Source: Symplocastrum torsivum CPER-KK1
GTDB taxonomy: Bacteria; Cyanobacteriota; Cyanobacteriia; Cyanobacteriales; Coleofasciculaceae
Direction: 5' to 3'
Assembly (NCBI GenBank): GCA_019358875.1
Contig: JAHHIF010000010.1
Span: forward strand, 1 to 64,000
DNA: 64,000 bases
In this document: piece after piece, positions 19,296 to 28,231 of the stretch
How positions within the stretch are numbered: position 1 is the stretch's first letter
Layout of the letters: each line of letters starts with the position of its first letter
Notes under the pieces: generated by a model
The model's input: the letters and a program-made list of their open reading frames with translations, nothing else
Told to the model about the DNA's origin: nothing
Databases searched by the model: none
Translations under genes and position numbers: made by a program

Positions 19296-19386
19296 CGCTG
19301 CTTGTCTCCAACACGAAATTGACTGGATTTATCACTTTCATTGCAAAATAGATTTCATCTGAGGAATTTTCAGGAGTCTGCCCCAT
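19276..19386 (-). CDS. Possible 36-residue leader gene
   Basis: ATG at 19386 opens a 36-residue frame (MGQTPENSSDEIYFAMKVIN at the N-terminus) that ends inside the following 71-codon gene. The frame is open further upstream to 19557, but that part overlaps the DUF2237 gene on the opposite strand and is not protein-like. Acidic and short; it could be an antitoxin-like or regulatory peptide, but there is no family match to support this. Confidence 0.3.
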   Translation of the reverse strand: MGQTPENSSDEIYFAMKVINPVNFVLETSSDDPSQE

Positions 19387-19498
19387 AGCGTGATTGCCTA
19401 TGCTGATACTAAATGATATGAGCAGAATACGACTTGCCGATCGCAAACGTATCTTTAGTAATCTATTGATGAAACCCATTACTAAAAAAGTTACCGTC

Positions 19499-19870
19499 AT
19501 GACACAAGCTAGAAATGTCCTTGGAGGAGAATTGGAGACTTGCTGCACTTCTCCCATGACCGGATTTTATCGGGATGGAAAATGTAGCACTGGAGCTGGT
19601 GACGTTGGTTCGCATATCGTCTGTGCCCAAGTTACGGAAGAGTTCCTTGCATTTACCAAGTCCAGAGGGAATGATTTGAGTACAGCAGTGCCAGCGTTTG
19701 ATTTTCCTGGCTTGAAACCTGGCGATCGCTGGTGTCTGTGTGCGAGTCGATGGAAGGAGGCGCTAGATGCTGGCGTTGCTCCACCTGTAGTTTTGTCAGC
19801 AACCCATGCATTAGCTGTGGAATACGTTTCTCTGGATGAACTGAAGCAACACGCGCTTGACCTTGCCTAA
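19499..19870 (+). CDS. DUF2237 family protein
   Basis: About 123 residues covering the whole conserved DUF2237 domain: ARNVLGGELETCC, MTGFYRDGKCSTG, VCAQVTEEFLAFT, FPGLKPGDRWCLCASRW and the C-terminal ATHALAVEYVSLDELKQHAL. Cys residues in CC, KC and CLC are conserved and may bind metal. The frame is open upstream to 19394; ATG at 19499 gives the family's normal start just before the domain. The biochemical role of this family is not established. Confidence 0.88.
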   Translation: MTQARNVLGGELETCCTSPMTGFYRDGKCSTGAGDVGSHIVCAQVTEEFLAFTKSRGNDLSTAVPAFDFPGLKPGDRWCLCASRWKEALDAGVAPPVVLSATHALAVEYVSLDELKQHALDLA

Positions 19871-19920
19871 GCTTCTATCCTCGGAGTTCAAGAGAATATA
19901 GATGCGATCGCACTCGATAT

Positions 19921-20277
19921 TCAAAACTCATTCTCTGCTTCGCTAGTCAATAGATTTCTCAGAGGTTCTACCACTGGAGGAAGGTTGTTCTGAATCGTTC
20001 CCCAAACGATCTTGAGATTAACGTGAAAATACTCATGAGCCATGATATTTCGCATGTCGCTCATCAATCGCCACTGAACTTGAGGCGCACGAAGCTGAAT
20101 CTCGGCAGGAATATTTGCTGCGGCTTCACCAATGACAATGTACTTATAGAGGACTGATTCTACAAGCATTTCATTCGCGCTAAACTCTTCAAATGTCAGC
20201 CTATCGGTACGCTGTTGGATCGTAGAAATCGCATTCAAAATATCCTGTACTCGGAGTTGCCAGCTTCTAGAAGACAT
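19921..20277 (-). CDS. hepT: HepT-like HEPN toxin RNase
   Basis: 118 residues of the HEPN (DUF86/HepT) family. The active-site motif Rx4HxY is intact (R76-NIMA-H81-E-Y83). In characterised HepT/MntA systems this protein is an RNase toxin whose Tyr in this motif is adenylylated by the partner nucleotidyltransferase. The start overlaps the end of the upstream mntA-like gene by 11 bases, the usual arrangement. The module is likely functional. Confidence 0.93.
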   Translation of the reverse strand: MSSRSWQLRVQDILNAISTIQQRTDRLTFEEFSANEMLVESVLYKYIVIGEAAANIPAEIQLRAPQVQWRLMSDMRNIMAHEYFHVNLKIVWGTIQNNLPPVVEPLRNLLTSEAENEF

Positions 20278-20557
20278 GAATCACATCTTTCAAAACAGGT
20301 TCACGCAGATGTTCTTTTAAAGCATCCTGGGTACCTAGGTCAATATCACGTCCCAGGATATCCTCTAAATAGTGCTGAATCTCAAAGAATTCAAAAAATC
20401 CGACAGGTTTGGAAAACTCCACTAGAAAATCTACATCACTATCTTGTCTAGCTTCATCCCGTGCTACAGAACCAAACAAATCTAAAGACTTGACTCCTAG
20501 TTCTTGAAGCTTGACTTGATGGACTTTAATAATCGCTAGCACTTCATCTCGCTTCAA
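20267..20557 (-). CDS. mntA: MntA-like minimal nucleotidyltransferase antitoxin
   Basis: 96 residues of the MNT family. The nucleotidyltransferase signature GSx10DxD is exact (G29-S30 ... D41-V-D43) in LFGSVARDEARQDSDVDFLV, and a third acidic residue lies in RDIDLGTQ. It is predicted to neutralise HepT by transferring AMP to its active-site tyrosine. First gene of the two-gene module, overlapping hepT by 11 bases; ATG at 20557. Confidence 0.93.
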   Translation of the reverse strand: MKRDEVLAIIKVHQVKLQELGVKSLDLFGSVARDEARQDSDVDFLVEFSKPVGFFEFFEIQHYLEDILGRDIDLGTQDALKEHLREPVLKDVIHVF

Positions 20558-20620
20558 CGTTGCAACCCTCCTTATCAGACTTCATTCCCTAGTTTCTCTC
20601 GTAACAATTTCATCGTAGTG

Positions 20621-21442
20621 TCAGTTAGTGGTTGATGTGTGCGATCGCAAATTGCCTAGGCTAGCGAAATCAAACAACTGGGTATCGGCAAGATGGGATG
20701 GGGTAACATTTTGAAGACTACTGAATAAAGTTTCAATTCGTCCTGGATGTTCCTGTTCCCAAGTCTGCAATAGCTGCTTGATCTGCGCCCGTTGCAGGTT
20801 CTCCTGAGAACCACACAGATTGCAGGGAATGATGGGAAACTGTTTGATGTCTGCGTAACGCTCGATATCACGCTCCGAACAATAGGCTAGCGGTCGAATA
20901 ATCACCTGTTGTCCGTCATCGCTCAACAGCTTTGGTGGCATGGCTTTGAGTTGTCCACCATAGAACATATTGAGAAACAAGGTTTCCACAATATCATCCC
21001 GGTGATGACCCAGAGCAATCTTAGTAGCACCCTCTTCAGAAGCAACGCGATAGAGAATGCCGCGACGCAAGCGCGAACATAGGCTACACATGGTTTTTCC
21101 TTCAGGGATGACTCGCTGAACGATGCTGTAGGTGTCCTGTTCGACAATTCGATACGGCACCCCCAAAGAGTCCAAATACTCTGGCAACACATGCGCTGGA
21201 AAACCTGGCTGTTTCTGATCCAGGTTCACGGCGAGGAGGTCAAATTTTATTGGCGCTTTGCGTTGGAGGCTTAGCAGCACGTCGAGTAGGGTGTGGGAAT
21301 CTTTGCCACCGGACAGACAAACCATTACGCGATCGCCTTCTGCAATCATGTTGTAATCTGCGATCGCTTTTCCTACTAAACTGCGTAGGTGCGTCTCTAG
21401 TTTTTTGAAGGTCTTTGAAGTACGAACCTTTGTCGCTTCCAT
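20621..21442 (-). CDS. ttcA: tRNA 2-thiocytidine(32) synthetase TtcA-like
   Basis: PP-loop ATPase of 273 residues. It carries the SGGKDS motif ([18 protein letters not shown]) and the two CxxC pairs [10 protein letters not shown] and CNLCGSQ that, with the PP-loop core, define the TtcA group of iron-sulfur tRNA thiolases. [15 protein letters not shown] and [19 protein letters not shown] are also typical. It modifies cytidine 32 of some tRNAs. ATG at 21442; adjacent to the HepT/MntA module but with a 63-base gap and no evident functional link. Confidence 0.92.
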   Translation of the reverse strand: MEATKVRTSKTFKKLETHLRSLVGKAIADYNMIAEGDRVMVCLSGGKDSHTLLDVLLSLQRKAPIKFDLLAVNLDQKQPGFPAHVLPEYLDSLGVPYRIVEQDTYSIVQRVIPEGKTMCSLCSRLRRGILYRVASEEGATKIALGHHRDDIVETLFLNMFYGGQLKAMPPKLLSDDGQQVIIRPLAYCSERDIERYADIKQFPIIPCNLCGSQENLQRAQIKQLLQTWEQEHPGRIETLFSSLQNVTPSHLADTQLFDFASLGNLRSHTSTTN

Positions 21443-21684
21443 GCAACGGTTCCCTCAGATTTCCACTGCCCATTTTAGGCTGAAATCAGGTGAAGGCGGG
21501 TAAAAGCACCGGAGATACACAACCCATTCATTAATTCAGCCCGAACTTTAGTTCAGGGCTTAAGGAGAGTGACATTCGTTTTAAGTCCTGGTCTGTGGGA
21601 AACGCAACAATACTAGAACACCAAGATTTGGTATCATCCCTCAAATAGGTAGCTAAGAATAACAAACTTTAGAGGCATCTACCC

Positions 21685-23735
21685 ATGAAAGTTCTCCACG
21701 GCACTTGGATTCCCTCATCCGAAACATCATTCATCCAAACGGGTGCTTTTTACTTATGGATAGAAACGTTTTTTCAGAAGAGAAATAAAACTCAATCAGA
21801 AAACATTCATCCAGGACATTTAAGGAAAGAGGATTTATCTAACTTTCTTTTCAAGAAATTGGGTATTCCCGAAACTCCCTCGCTCCTGATTAAAAATAAT
21901 ATTTCCTCAAAATACTTCATTCTACCTAGCCTCGATAACCAACCTCTCCCTTCTCTAGAAATGACTCGATATCTAGAAGGAGAGACTCCTGAAGACATAG
22001 ATTTTAAAGCTTGGGCTATTGATTGTTATCAAGTCACTCGAACTCTTCGAGGTACTAATTTTAAGTCTTACCAGGTCACACCAGTTATTCAACTCCTCAA
22101 TGACCTTCATTTTCTAGCTCTCTATAGCTCAAACGAACTCCAGTTTGGCTCAGACTTGCTCTTCTGGTACCACTATACTCAGTCTTTCAAGCAAGTTCTC
22201 CTCAAAGACCAATATATTCCCGCTCTAAAATATCGGGAGTTACCTCTTCCTAAAGGAAAACGAAAAAAGCCAGCTAATAATTTTGAAATTTATCCAGCTT
22301 GGCAAATCATTTCTGAGCAATATGAAGCAAAGATTCATCAATATGTTGATTGTATGCCCCTGGCTTGTGTTTGCGGCTCAGAAAGCCAAATAAACTCAAC
22401 TGAATTTTATGATAAAGAGACTTTGTTACGACATTTCTCCGAATATATCCTAACCGAAATTGTTGTCAATACTCCTTTACCAGCTAGCTTTGATAAAAAG
22501 ATTATTGACTCATTAATTTACAGTTGTGTTTATCCCACCCAGTCGGTAGTAGCCGAATTAAAGATGAACAAGAATTTATTGCTGCGGCTTCAAACTACGA
22601 TGTCATAATTACATCTTTTACTCTAGCCAGAAAAGACGAAAAACTCTTTAAAAGTGTGACATGGCAGCGCATTGTACTCGATGAAGCACAAAATATCAAA
22701 AATCCTCAAGCAGCACAAACTAAGGCGGTTTTAAAACTCCAAGCTAAGCACCGTCTGGCTTTAACAGGAACACCAGTAGAAAACCGCTTATTAGACCTGT
22801 GGTCTATTTTTAACTTTCTCAATCCTGGTTACTTGGGGAAGGAAGCGCAATTTCGCAAATCGTTTGAAATTCCGATTCAAAAAGAGAATGATAAAGTAAA
22901 GTCTACCACTTTAAAGAAGTTGGTAGAACCATTTATTCTTCGGCGAGTGAAGACGGATAAGCAAGTGATTAAAGATTTGCCGGATAAAGTTGAACACAAA
23001 CAGTATTGCAACCTAACGAAAGAACAAGCTTCGTTATATGAGGCAGTTGTTAAGGATGTAGAAAGACAACTTGAGGAAGCAGAAGGCATACAACGCAAGG
23101 GACTAATCTTGTCTACCCTCATGAAGCTGAAGCAAGTGTGCAATCACCCAGCGCAGTTCTTACAGGATAGCAGTGAGTTTCTCCCAGAGCGATCGCATAA
23201 ACTAGAACGCCTTGCCGAGATGATAGAAGAGGTCAATGCCGAAGGGGAAAGCTTACTGATTTTCACCCAGTTTACAGAAATCGGCGACAACCTGGAGAGG
23301 TATCTCAAACAAACCCTACATTACAACACCTATTATCTTCACGGTGGCACCAATCGCAACAAACGGGAAAAGATGATTACTGAGTTTCAAGACGCAGAAA
23401 CTGAACCTTCTGTGTTTATCCTTTCTCTGAAAGCTGGTGGTGTTGGGATTACCCTAACTAAAGCAAATCATGTCTTCCATTTTGACCGTTGGTGGAATCC
23501 AGCAGTGGAAGACCAAGCAACAGATCGTGCTTTCCGGATTGGTCAGAATAAAAATGTATTTGTTCATAAATTTGTAACATTAGGAACTTTGGAAGAACGC
23601 ATCGATCAAATGATTGAAGATAAGAAGAAACTCTCATCAGCAATTATTGGGACAGATGAATCTTGGTTAACTGAACTGGACAATGAAAGCTTTAAACAGT
23701 TGATTGCTTTGAACAAAACAGCGATTTTGGAGTAA
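21685..23735 (+). pseudogene. SNF2-family ATPase gene with internal deletion
   Basis: N-terminal frame 21685-22608 has the start typical of cyanobacterial SWI/SNF-like ATPases (MKVLHGTWIPSSE) and its accessory region. Near 22538-22555 the homology jumps into another frame (SRIKDEQEFIAAASNYDVII) that runs to 23735. That part keeps motif II (VLDEAQNIKNP), III (LTGTPVENRLLDLW), V and VI (SLKAGGVGITLTKAN, DRAFRIGQ). The whole segment between, including the Walker A GxGKT motif and helicase motif Ia, is absent. From memory of family length (about 1050-1100 residues), 370-400 residues are missing. Without motif I it cannot hydrolyse ATP, so the gene is inactivated. A separate product could only start late, for example from 22524, and would also lack motif I. 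Confidence 0.88.
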
Positions 23736-23741
23736 TTAGAA

Positions 23742-24581
23742 ATGGCACAATTTAGTAGAACATGGTGGGGAAAGCGATTTATTGCCGCGTTGGAAGCCTT
23801 TACTGACTCAGCTAGATTAGGGAGGGGTCGGTCTTATGCCAGCGGAGGTAAAATTAAGGAATATAAAATAATTCAAGGAAAAATTACAGCAAAGGTGAGG
23901 GGGTCAGTTAATCCCTATTTCGGGGTTTACAAAGAACCTTTATACAACACAACTATCGAGATTAAACCCATTTCAGCAGCAGATTGGTCAAAAGCGATCG
24001 CACAGATTGCGTCGAAAGCTAGTTTTGTCTCAAAGTTATTAATGAACGAAGTGCCGGATAATATAGAATCGGCTTTTACTGAGCTAGATTTAAATTTATT
24101 ACCTCAGAGCCGTAAGGATTTTACAACCAATTGTTCCTGTCCGGATTATTCCAATCCTTGTAAACATATTGCTGGAGTTTATTACTTAGTAGCCTCCGAA
24201 TTAGACTCTAACCCATTCTTACTATTTGAACTTAGAGGATTATCACGGGAAAAACTCATTCAAGAGTTGGCTAAATCTCCACTAGGGCAAGTTCTCTCCT
24301 CAGGAATAGAACCTGAAGATATTCCGATTGAATCGGCTGTCTCCTACTACACGAAACCTGAAAAAGTGCCAGGAAAAGAATCGGTAAGTTTAAGAGACTT
24401 TTGGCTAGGGGAAAAGCGATTACCACAAACTATCGAAGCGGCTTCTCCAGCAAGTATTCCAGCAATTTTAATTAAGAAGGCGGGAGATTTCCCACCATTT
24501 TGGAAGAAGGATACTTCTTTTATTGAGGTAATGGAGGAGTTGTATCAGCGAGTGAGAACAAAAAATAAAGGGGTGATGTAA
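23742..24581 (+). CDS. SWIM zinc-finger protein
   Basis: 279 residues with a SWIM domain, C131-x-C133-x6-C140-x-H142 (NCSCPDYSNPCKHIAG), predicted to bind zinc and DNA or protein. The N-terminus (FSRTWWGKRFIAALE) is characteristic of SWIM proteins encoded next to SNF2 ATPases in cyanobacteria and many other bacteria. ATG lies 6 bases after the SNF2 remnant's stop, so they were one operon. The gene itself is intact although its partner is broken. Confidence 0.9.
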   Translation: MAQFSRTWWGKRFIAALEAFTDSARLGRGRSYASGGKIKEYKIIQGKITAKVRGSVNPYFGVYKEPLYNTTIEIKPISAADWSKAIAQIASKASFVSKLLMNEVPDNIESAFTELDLNLLPQSRKDFTTNCSCPDYSNPCKHIAGVYYLVASELDSNPFLLFELRGLSREKLIQELAKSPLGQVLSSGIEPEDIPIESAVSYYTKPEKVPGKESVSLRDFWLGEKRLPQTIEAASPASIPAILIKKAGDFPPFWKKDTSFIEVMEELYQRVRTKNKGVM

Positions 24582-24589
24582 CGAACAAC

Positions 24590-24602
24590 AATGATAATCA
24601 TT
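24590..24602. promoter_or_regulatory. Fur-box-like palindrome
   Basis: AATGATAATCATT is a perfect palindrome identical to the centre of the classical 19-bp Fur box (about 15 of 19 positions match when extended). It lies between two convergent genes rather than upstream of a called gene, so it may be fortuitous. Confidence 0.3.
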
Positions 24603-24670
24603 ACAATAGTTTCTGGCAGAGTTATTACTTACCAGAATGAGCAACTGCTATACATCTAATGGCATAAACT

Positions 24671-24729
24671 GGACGGACGAGATGTCCATCCTACAAACAA
24701 TACAGTCAAGGGCGCACAGCCGTGCGCCC
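24671..24729. terminator. Pair of stem-loops between convergent genes
   Basis: Stem 1: GGACGGAC (24671-24678) with GTCCATCC (24684-24691), one mismatch. Stem 2: GGGCGCAC (24710-24717) with GTGCGCCC (24722-24729), perfect, four-base loop. They sit between the SWIM gene and the CYTH gene stops and could terminate both, although no long T tract follows. Both resemble palindromic repeats dispersed in cyanobacterial genomes. Confidence 0.45.
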
Positions 24730-24776
24730 CTACAACAATTGGTACTTTATTGACTTGAAAAACACTACAGTTTTAC

Positions 24777-25268
24777 TTACTGGATTGACCACTGACTATA
24801 CGGATGTTGAGATAGATTGACATTGTAATATCTGGGATCATCGGAAACTTCTATGTCAATCCAGTCTGGCAGTTCAATAACTTGATTTTCGTCGGTGAGT
24901 TCAACTTCCGCCACAATTAAGCCTTGATTTTCACCAGCGAATTCGTCTATTTCCCAAAGTAAGCCACCGAATTCTATTTTGTAGCGTGTTTTTTCAATCA
25001 ACGGGGGTTCACATAATGTATCCAGCATTTCTTGAGCATCCTCTGCTGGAATAGTATACTCATACTCCGCTCTAGAAACACCCTTGGTTAAACCTTTGAT
25101 GGTGAGATAGCCTTGATTTCCTGCTAGGCGTACTCTTACAGATTTGCCTTTTGTAGTGGAAAGATAACCTTGACGATAGATGGTGCCAGTAAGAAGTGCT
25201 GCCTCTGACTGATGCCTACGCCACACTTCACCTTTGACAAGAAACTTTCGCTCGATCTCAACTGCCAT
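24777..25268 (-). CDS. CYTH domain phosphohydrolase (triphosphatase family)
   Basis: 163 residues forming a complete CYTH domain. The family signature ExExK is E4-I-E6-R-K8, followed by alternating acidic/basic beta strands typical of the triphosphate tunnel: SVRVRLAGNQGYLTIKG, EYEYTIPAEDAQEML, KTRYKIEFGGLLWEIDEF and LIVAEVELTDENQ. Proteins of this group (YgiF/NeuTTM-like) hydrolyse inorganic tripolyphosphate; the true substrate here is inferred. ATG at 25268. Confidence 0.92.
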   Translation of the reverse strand: MAVEIERKFLVKGEVWRRHQSEAALLTGTIYRQGYLSTTKGKSVRVRLAGNQGYLTIKGLTKGVSRAEYEYTIPAEDAQEMLDTLCEPPLIEKTRYKIEFGGLLWEIDEFAGENQGLIVAEVELTDENQVIELPDWIDIEVSDDPRYYNVNLSQHPYSQWSIQ

Positions 25269-25424
25269 ACCTGATATTTATAAGGGGGATGTACACGCCT
25301 AGATTGTTGAATACTATTTTATTTGTCCACGTTGACATAGTGAGTGTTGCGAAGCGATCGCATCTTCAAGTTGCAAGATAAACTTGTTGGCAAAAGAGGC
25401 AGGGGAAAGAAGCAGACAAGCAAA

Positions 25425-27023
25425 ATGGCATTTGACAAGCAAGCATTGACTACAGGGAATAATCGGCGAGAACAAATCGAGCAAGTCGTGGTGACGGCAC
25501 AGCAGATGCGCGAGATAGAAGGGCGCATCTTTGAGGCAGGGATGCCAGTTGCCGCGTTGATGGAAAAGGTTGCCGGACTGATTAGCCGTCGTATCCAGGA
25601 ACTTTACCCTCGTTCTCTCCTACGTCGAGTCGGTGTGTTGGTAGGGCCAGGACACAATGGGGGGGATGCTTTAGTCGTGGCGCGGGAGTTGCACTTCCAG
25701 GGCTACGATGTGCTGATTTATCGTCCGATTTCAAAGCTCAAGGAACTCACCGCCAATCACGCTCAGTATGCAGAGAGTTTGGGTATTCCTGTTTATGAGC
25801 AGATTTCGCCCTTGTATCAGTGCGACTTGATTATAGATGGCTTATTTGGCTTTGGGCAAACGAGAGTACTTGAAGGGGAAATTGCTGGTGCCATTGACCA
25901 GTTAAATCAGCGATCGCAACCGATTGTCAGCATTGACCTACCTTCTGGGATACATACAGATACGGGAGAAGTGTTGGGAACGGCAGTTCGGGCAACCCAT
26001 ACTCTTTGCTTAGGGTTGTGGAAGCTGGCTATTCTGCAAGACCAAGCGTTGGAGTATTTCGGTAAAGCGGAGTTAATTGATTTTGGCATTCCTATGAGGG
26101 ATGTCTGGTCAATCCTCAGTGAACCCGTTGGGATGCAACGAATGACAGCCGCCACTGCCAAAGACTTGTTACCGATACCTCGCCCAGCCGTAACTCATAA
26201 ATACAAGCAAGGGCATCTCTTACTAGTTTGTGGTTCTCGTCGGTATTCAGGAGGGGCACTTTTAACAGGATTAGGTGGGCGTGGCAGTGGCGTTGGGATG
26301 CTCTCGATTGCCGTGCCAGAAAGCCTCAAGCCGATGCTGAGTAGCCAGTTGCCAGAGGCGCTAGTTATCGGTTGCCCAGAGACACAAGATGGGGCAATTT
26401 TGGAGTTACCAGCAGCGTTTGATTTGAGTAAGTATAGTGCGATCGCGTGTGGCCCTGGTTTGACGGTGGAGGCGAAGCCAGTGGTGCAAAGCGTGTTAGA
26501 GGCTGAATGTCCTCTAGTTTTAGATGCAGACGGTTTAAATATTCTTGCTGAACTGAGAACGATTCCCACATTATTAAGGCGTAGAGCAACTACCGTTTTA
26601 ACACCTCATGCTGGTGAATTTAAGCGCCTATTCCCCGACTCAGCAACGTTACTCCCAGATCGAGTAAGTGCTGTTCGTAAAGCATCCCAACTGAGTCGTG
26701 CTGTCGTCTTGTTAAAGGGGGCCAGGACAGCAATTGCTCATCCTGGAGGCTCTGTCTGGCTGATTCCTGAGAGTACACCCGCTCTTGCTCGTGGTGGTAG
26801 TGGGGATGTATTGACAGGGCTTTTGGGAGGTCTAGTGGCGCAGGAAGCCTTGCAAGAACAGCCTTTGGAAGCAACAACTGCCGTTGCCGCTTGGTGGCAC
26901 GCCCAAGCGGGGATTATGGCAGCAGAGGAACGAACAGAATTAGGAGTCGATGCTTTTACCTTGTCACAGTATTTGATTCCGGTTGTGCGATCGCTTAATG
27001 TCACTGACTTAAGCCAAAAGTAA
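25425..27023 (+). CDS. nnr: Bifunctional NAD(P)H-hydrate epimerase/dehydratase
   Basis: Repairs hydrated NADH and NADPH. The N-terminal YjeF_N (NnrE) epimerase half contains VGVLVGPGHNGGDALVVAREL and SIDLPSGIHTDTGEVLG. The C-terminal YjeF_C (NnrD) ADP-dependent dehydratase half contains DADGLNIL, TVLTPHAGEFKRL and the nucleotide-binding RGGSGDVLTGLLGGL. Both halves are complete, about 530 residues in all. The frame is open upstream to a GTG at 25344, but residues before the ATG at 25425 are Lys/Arg-rich and non-conserved, so I prefer 25425. A purine-rich stretch lies about 15-20 bases upstream. Confidence 0.95.
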   Translation: MAFDKQALTTGNNRREQIEQVVVTAQQMREIEGRIFEAGMPVAALMEKVAGLISRRIQELYPRSLLRRVGVLVGPGHNGGDALVVARELHFQGYDVLIYRPISKLKELTANHAQYAESLGIPVYEQISPLYQCDLIIDGLFGFGQTRVLEGEIAGAIDQLNQRSQPIVSIDLPSGIHTDTGEVLGTAVRATHTLCLGLWKLAILQDQALEYFGKAELIDFGIPMRDVWSILSEPVGMQRMTAATAKDLLPIPRPAVTHKYKQGHLLLVCGSRRYSGGALLTGLGGRGSGVGMLSIAVPESLKPMLSSQLPEALVIGCPETQDGAILELPAAFDLSKYSAIACGPGLTVEAKPVVQSVLEAECPLVLDADGLNILAELRTIPTLLRRRATTVLTPHAGEFKRLFPDSATLLPDRVSAVRKASQLSRAVVLLKGARTAIAHPGGSVWLIPESTPALARGGSGDVLTGLLGGLVAQEALQEQPLEATTAVAAWWHAQAGIMAAEERTELGVDAFTLSQYLIPVVRSLNVTDLSQK

Positions 27024-27044
27024 TCGTTCGTAGAAAAACCTTGC

Positions 27045-27063
27045 TTGGGGGGCTTCCCCCCAA
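27045..27063. repeat. G/C-rich hairpin after nnr
   Basis: TTGGGGGG and CCCCCCAA form a perfect 8-bp stem with a 3-base loop, 21 bases past the nnr stop. A run of C-rich repeats follows (CCCCCAAACCCCC occurs again near 27104-27116). No T tract, so a terminator role is uncertain; it looks like a dispersed cyanobacterial repeat. Confidence 0.45.
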
Positions 27064-27207
27064 ACCCCCTCCTCACTAAAGCTCCGGTGGGGGACGGAGT
27101 GCCTCCCCCAAACCCCCTGCACAAGGATTGATCGAGAGGTGGCAGAGGTTGGATTTATTCTTTAAGTCAGTGCCATTCGTGCGATCGCTTTTTTCAAATC
27201 ACTGATG

Positions 27208-27240
27208 CTAACCAACAACCAACAACCAACAACCAACAAC
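27208..27240. repeat. Heptameric tandem repeat (CCAACAA unit)
   Basis: About 4.5 copies of CCAACAA abutting the stop codon of the minus-strand nucleotidyltransferase gene. Related heptamers lie at 61192-61252. Class: short tandemly repeated repetitive sequence of cyanobacteria. Confidence 0.75.
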
Positions 27241-28067
27241 TAAACCTCAACAGAAAAATCCCTAACTGCCCGTACTAAATCATCCGGTGTGCCAATATCC
27301 AGGTAACTACCTTGAGGAAATACCTCAGCTTCTACTCGCAACCCTTTATAAATTGCTGCTTGAATTACATCCCCAATCGGTATCTCTGATTGTGGTGGTA
27401 GCGAATCCGCCGCCTCACTTCGCACTTTACCCGACTCAATCACCACTATGTACTCATGCATGAACTGTGTAAAAGTAGGTGTCCATACGGCAATCCCCCA
27501 CATATAACGTAAATCAGTCTCGTGAGGCTTTTCGACAATTAGCTGCACTCGACCTGTCGTATCAAAATCAACCATACCTGCCTTTTGAGGTTGATTAGTC
27601 GGGAATAATCCCAAGACAACATCAGCTTGAGTCGTCGCTTGACGCGCAAGTAACTGTACATAGGCATCATCAGGCTGAAACAAGATATCCGGGAAACCCA
27701 AGGCTACCAGCGAATCTTGAACAAAAGGATACGCCTGATCCAAGGTGTAAGGCACACCATAAGGCAAGTTCATAATCAGATAGCCTAAGTTCATCTTCAG
27801 CATTGTGCCATCCCTAAAATAGGCAGGAATGTCCCACTTCCCAGCACGCAGAATAAAGAAGGCTTGCTCAATTCCTGCTAACTGCATCTTCTCCAACAGG
27901 TAATGACAAACAACTTTTGGTCGTAAACTACCGCCTTCCTCCACATGCCGAAAGCCAATCGGATACAACTCCTTACTTACAGGTAAGGGCGAAATCCTTG
28001 TTGCATATCCGCCAGCGGGTAACAACCCAATGACTTTTTGCTTGTTGGTTTGATGGCTATTGGTCAT
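27240..28067 (-). CDS. Nucleotidyltransferase, glucose-1-phosphate NTP-transferase type
   Basis: About 275 residues. The N-terminal nucleotide-binding signature is GLLPAGGYATRISPLPVSKEL (G-G-x-x-T-R with downstream P-x-x-K), as in RmlA/GalU-like sugar-1-phosphate nucleotidyltransferases. LVALGFPDILFQPDDAY is in the position of the acidic metal site, VEKPHETD matches the VEKP motif, and a C-terminal DIGTPDDLVRAVR closes the domain. I chose ATG at 28067 (MTNSHQTNK): the open frame runs to 28223 but its first 52 codons translate intergenic heptamer repeats. The exact sugar is unknown. Confidence 0.85.
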   Translation of the reverse strand: MTNSHQTNKQKVIGLLPAGGYATRISPLPVSKELYPIGFRHVEEGGSLRPKVVCHYLLEKMQLAGIEQAFFILRAGKWDIPAYFRDGTMLKMNLGYLIMNLPYGVPYTLDQAYPFVQDSLVALGFPDILFQPDDAYVQLLARQATTQADVVLGLFPTNQPQKAGMVDFDTTGRVQLIVEKPHETDLRYMWGIAVWTPTFTQFMHEYIVVIESGKVRSEAADSLPPQSEIPIGDVIQAAIYKGLRVEAEVFPQGSYLDIGTPDDLVRAVRDFSVEV

Positions 28068-28142
28068 AAGGGGATGGGGGATAGGGGCTAGTGCAAGAAG
28101 GCAGAAGGTCAAAAGGCTTGTACTTTTCAAGGAAAACAGAAA

Positions 28143-28170
28143 AGCTGATAGCTGATAGCTGACTGCTAAC
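28143..28170. repeat. Heptameric tandem repeat (AGCTGAT unit)
   Basis: AGCTGAT-AGCTGAT-AGCTGAC-TGCTAAC, four heptamers between the porin stop and the nucleotidyltransferase start. They read through as a spurious N-terminal extension of the latter. Confidence 0.65.
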
Positions 28171-28231
28171 CGCCATAGTTGCTTTTTGTTAGGAAGCGGC
28201 TGATATTTGAATTGCGATCGCAAACGCTAGT

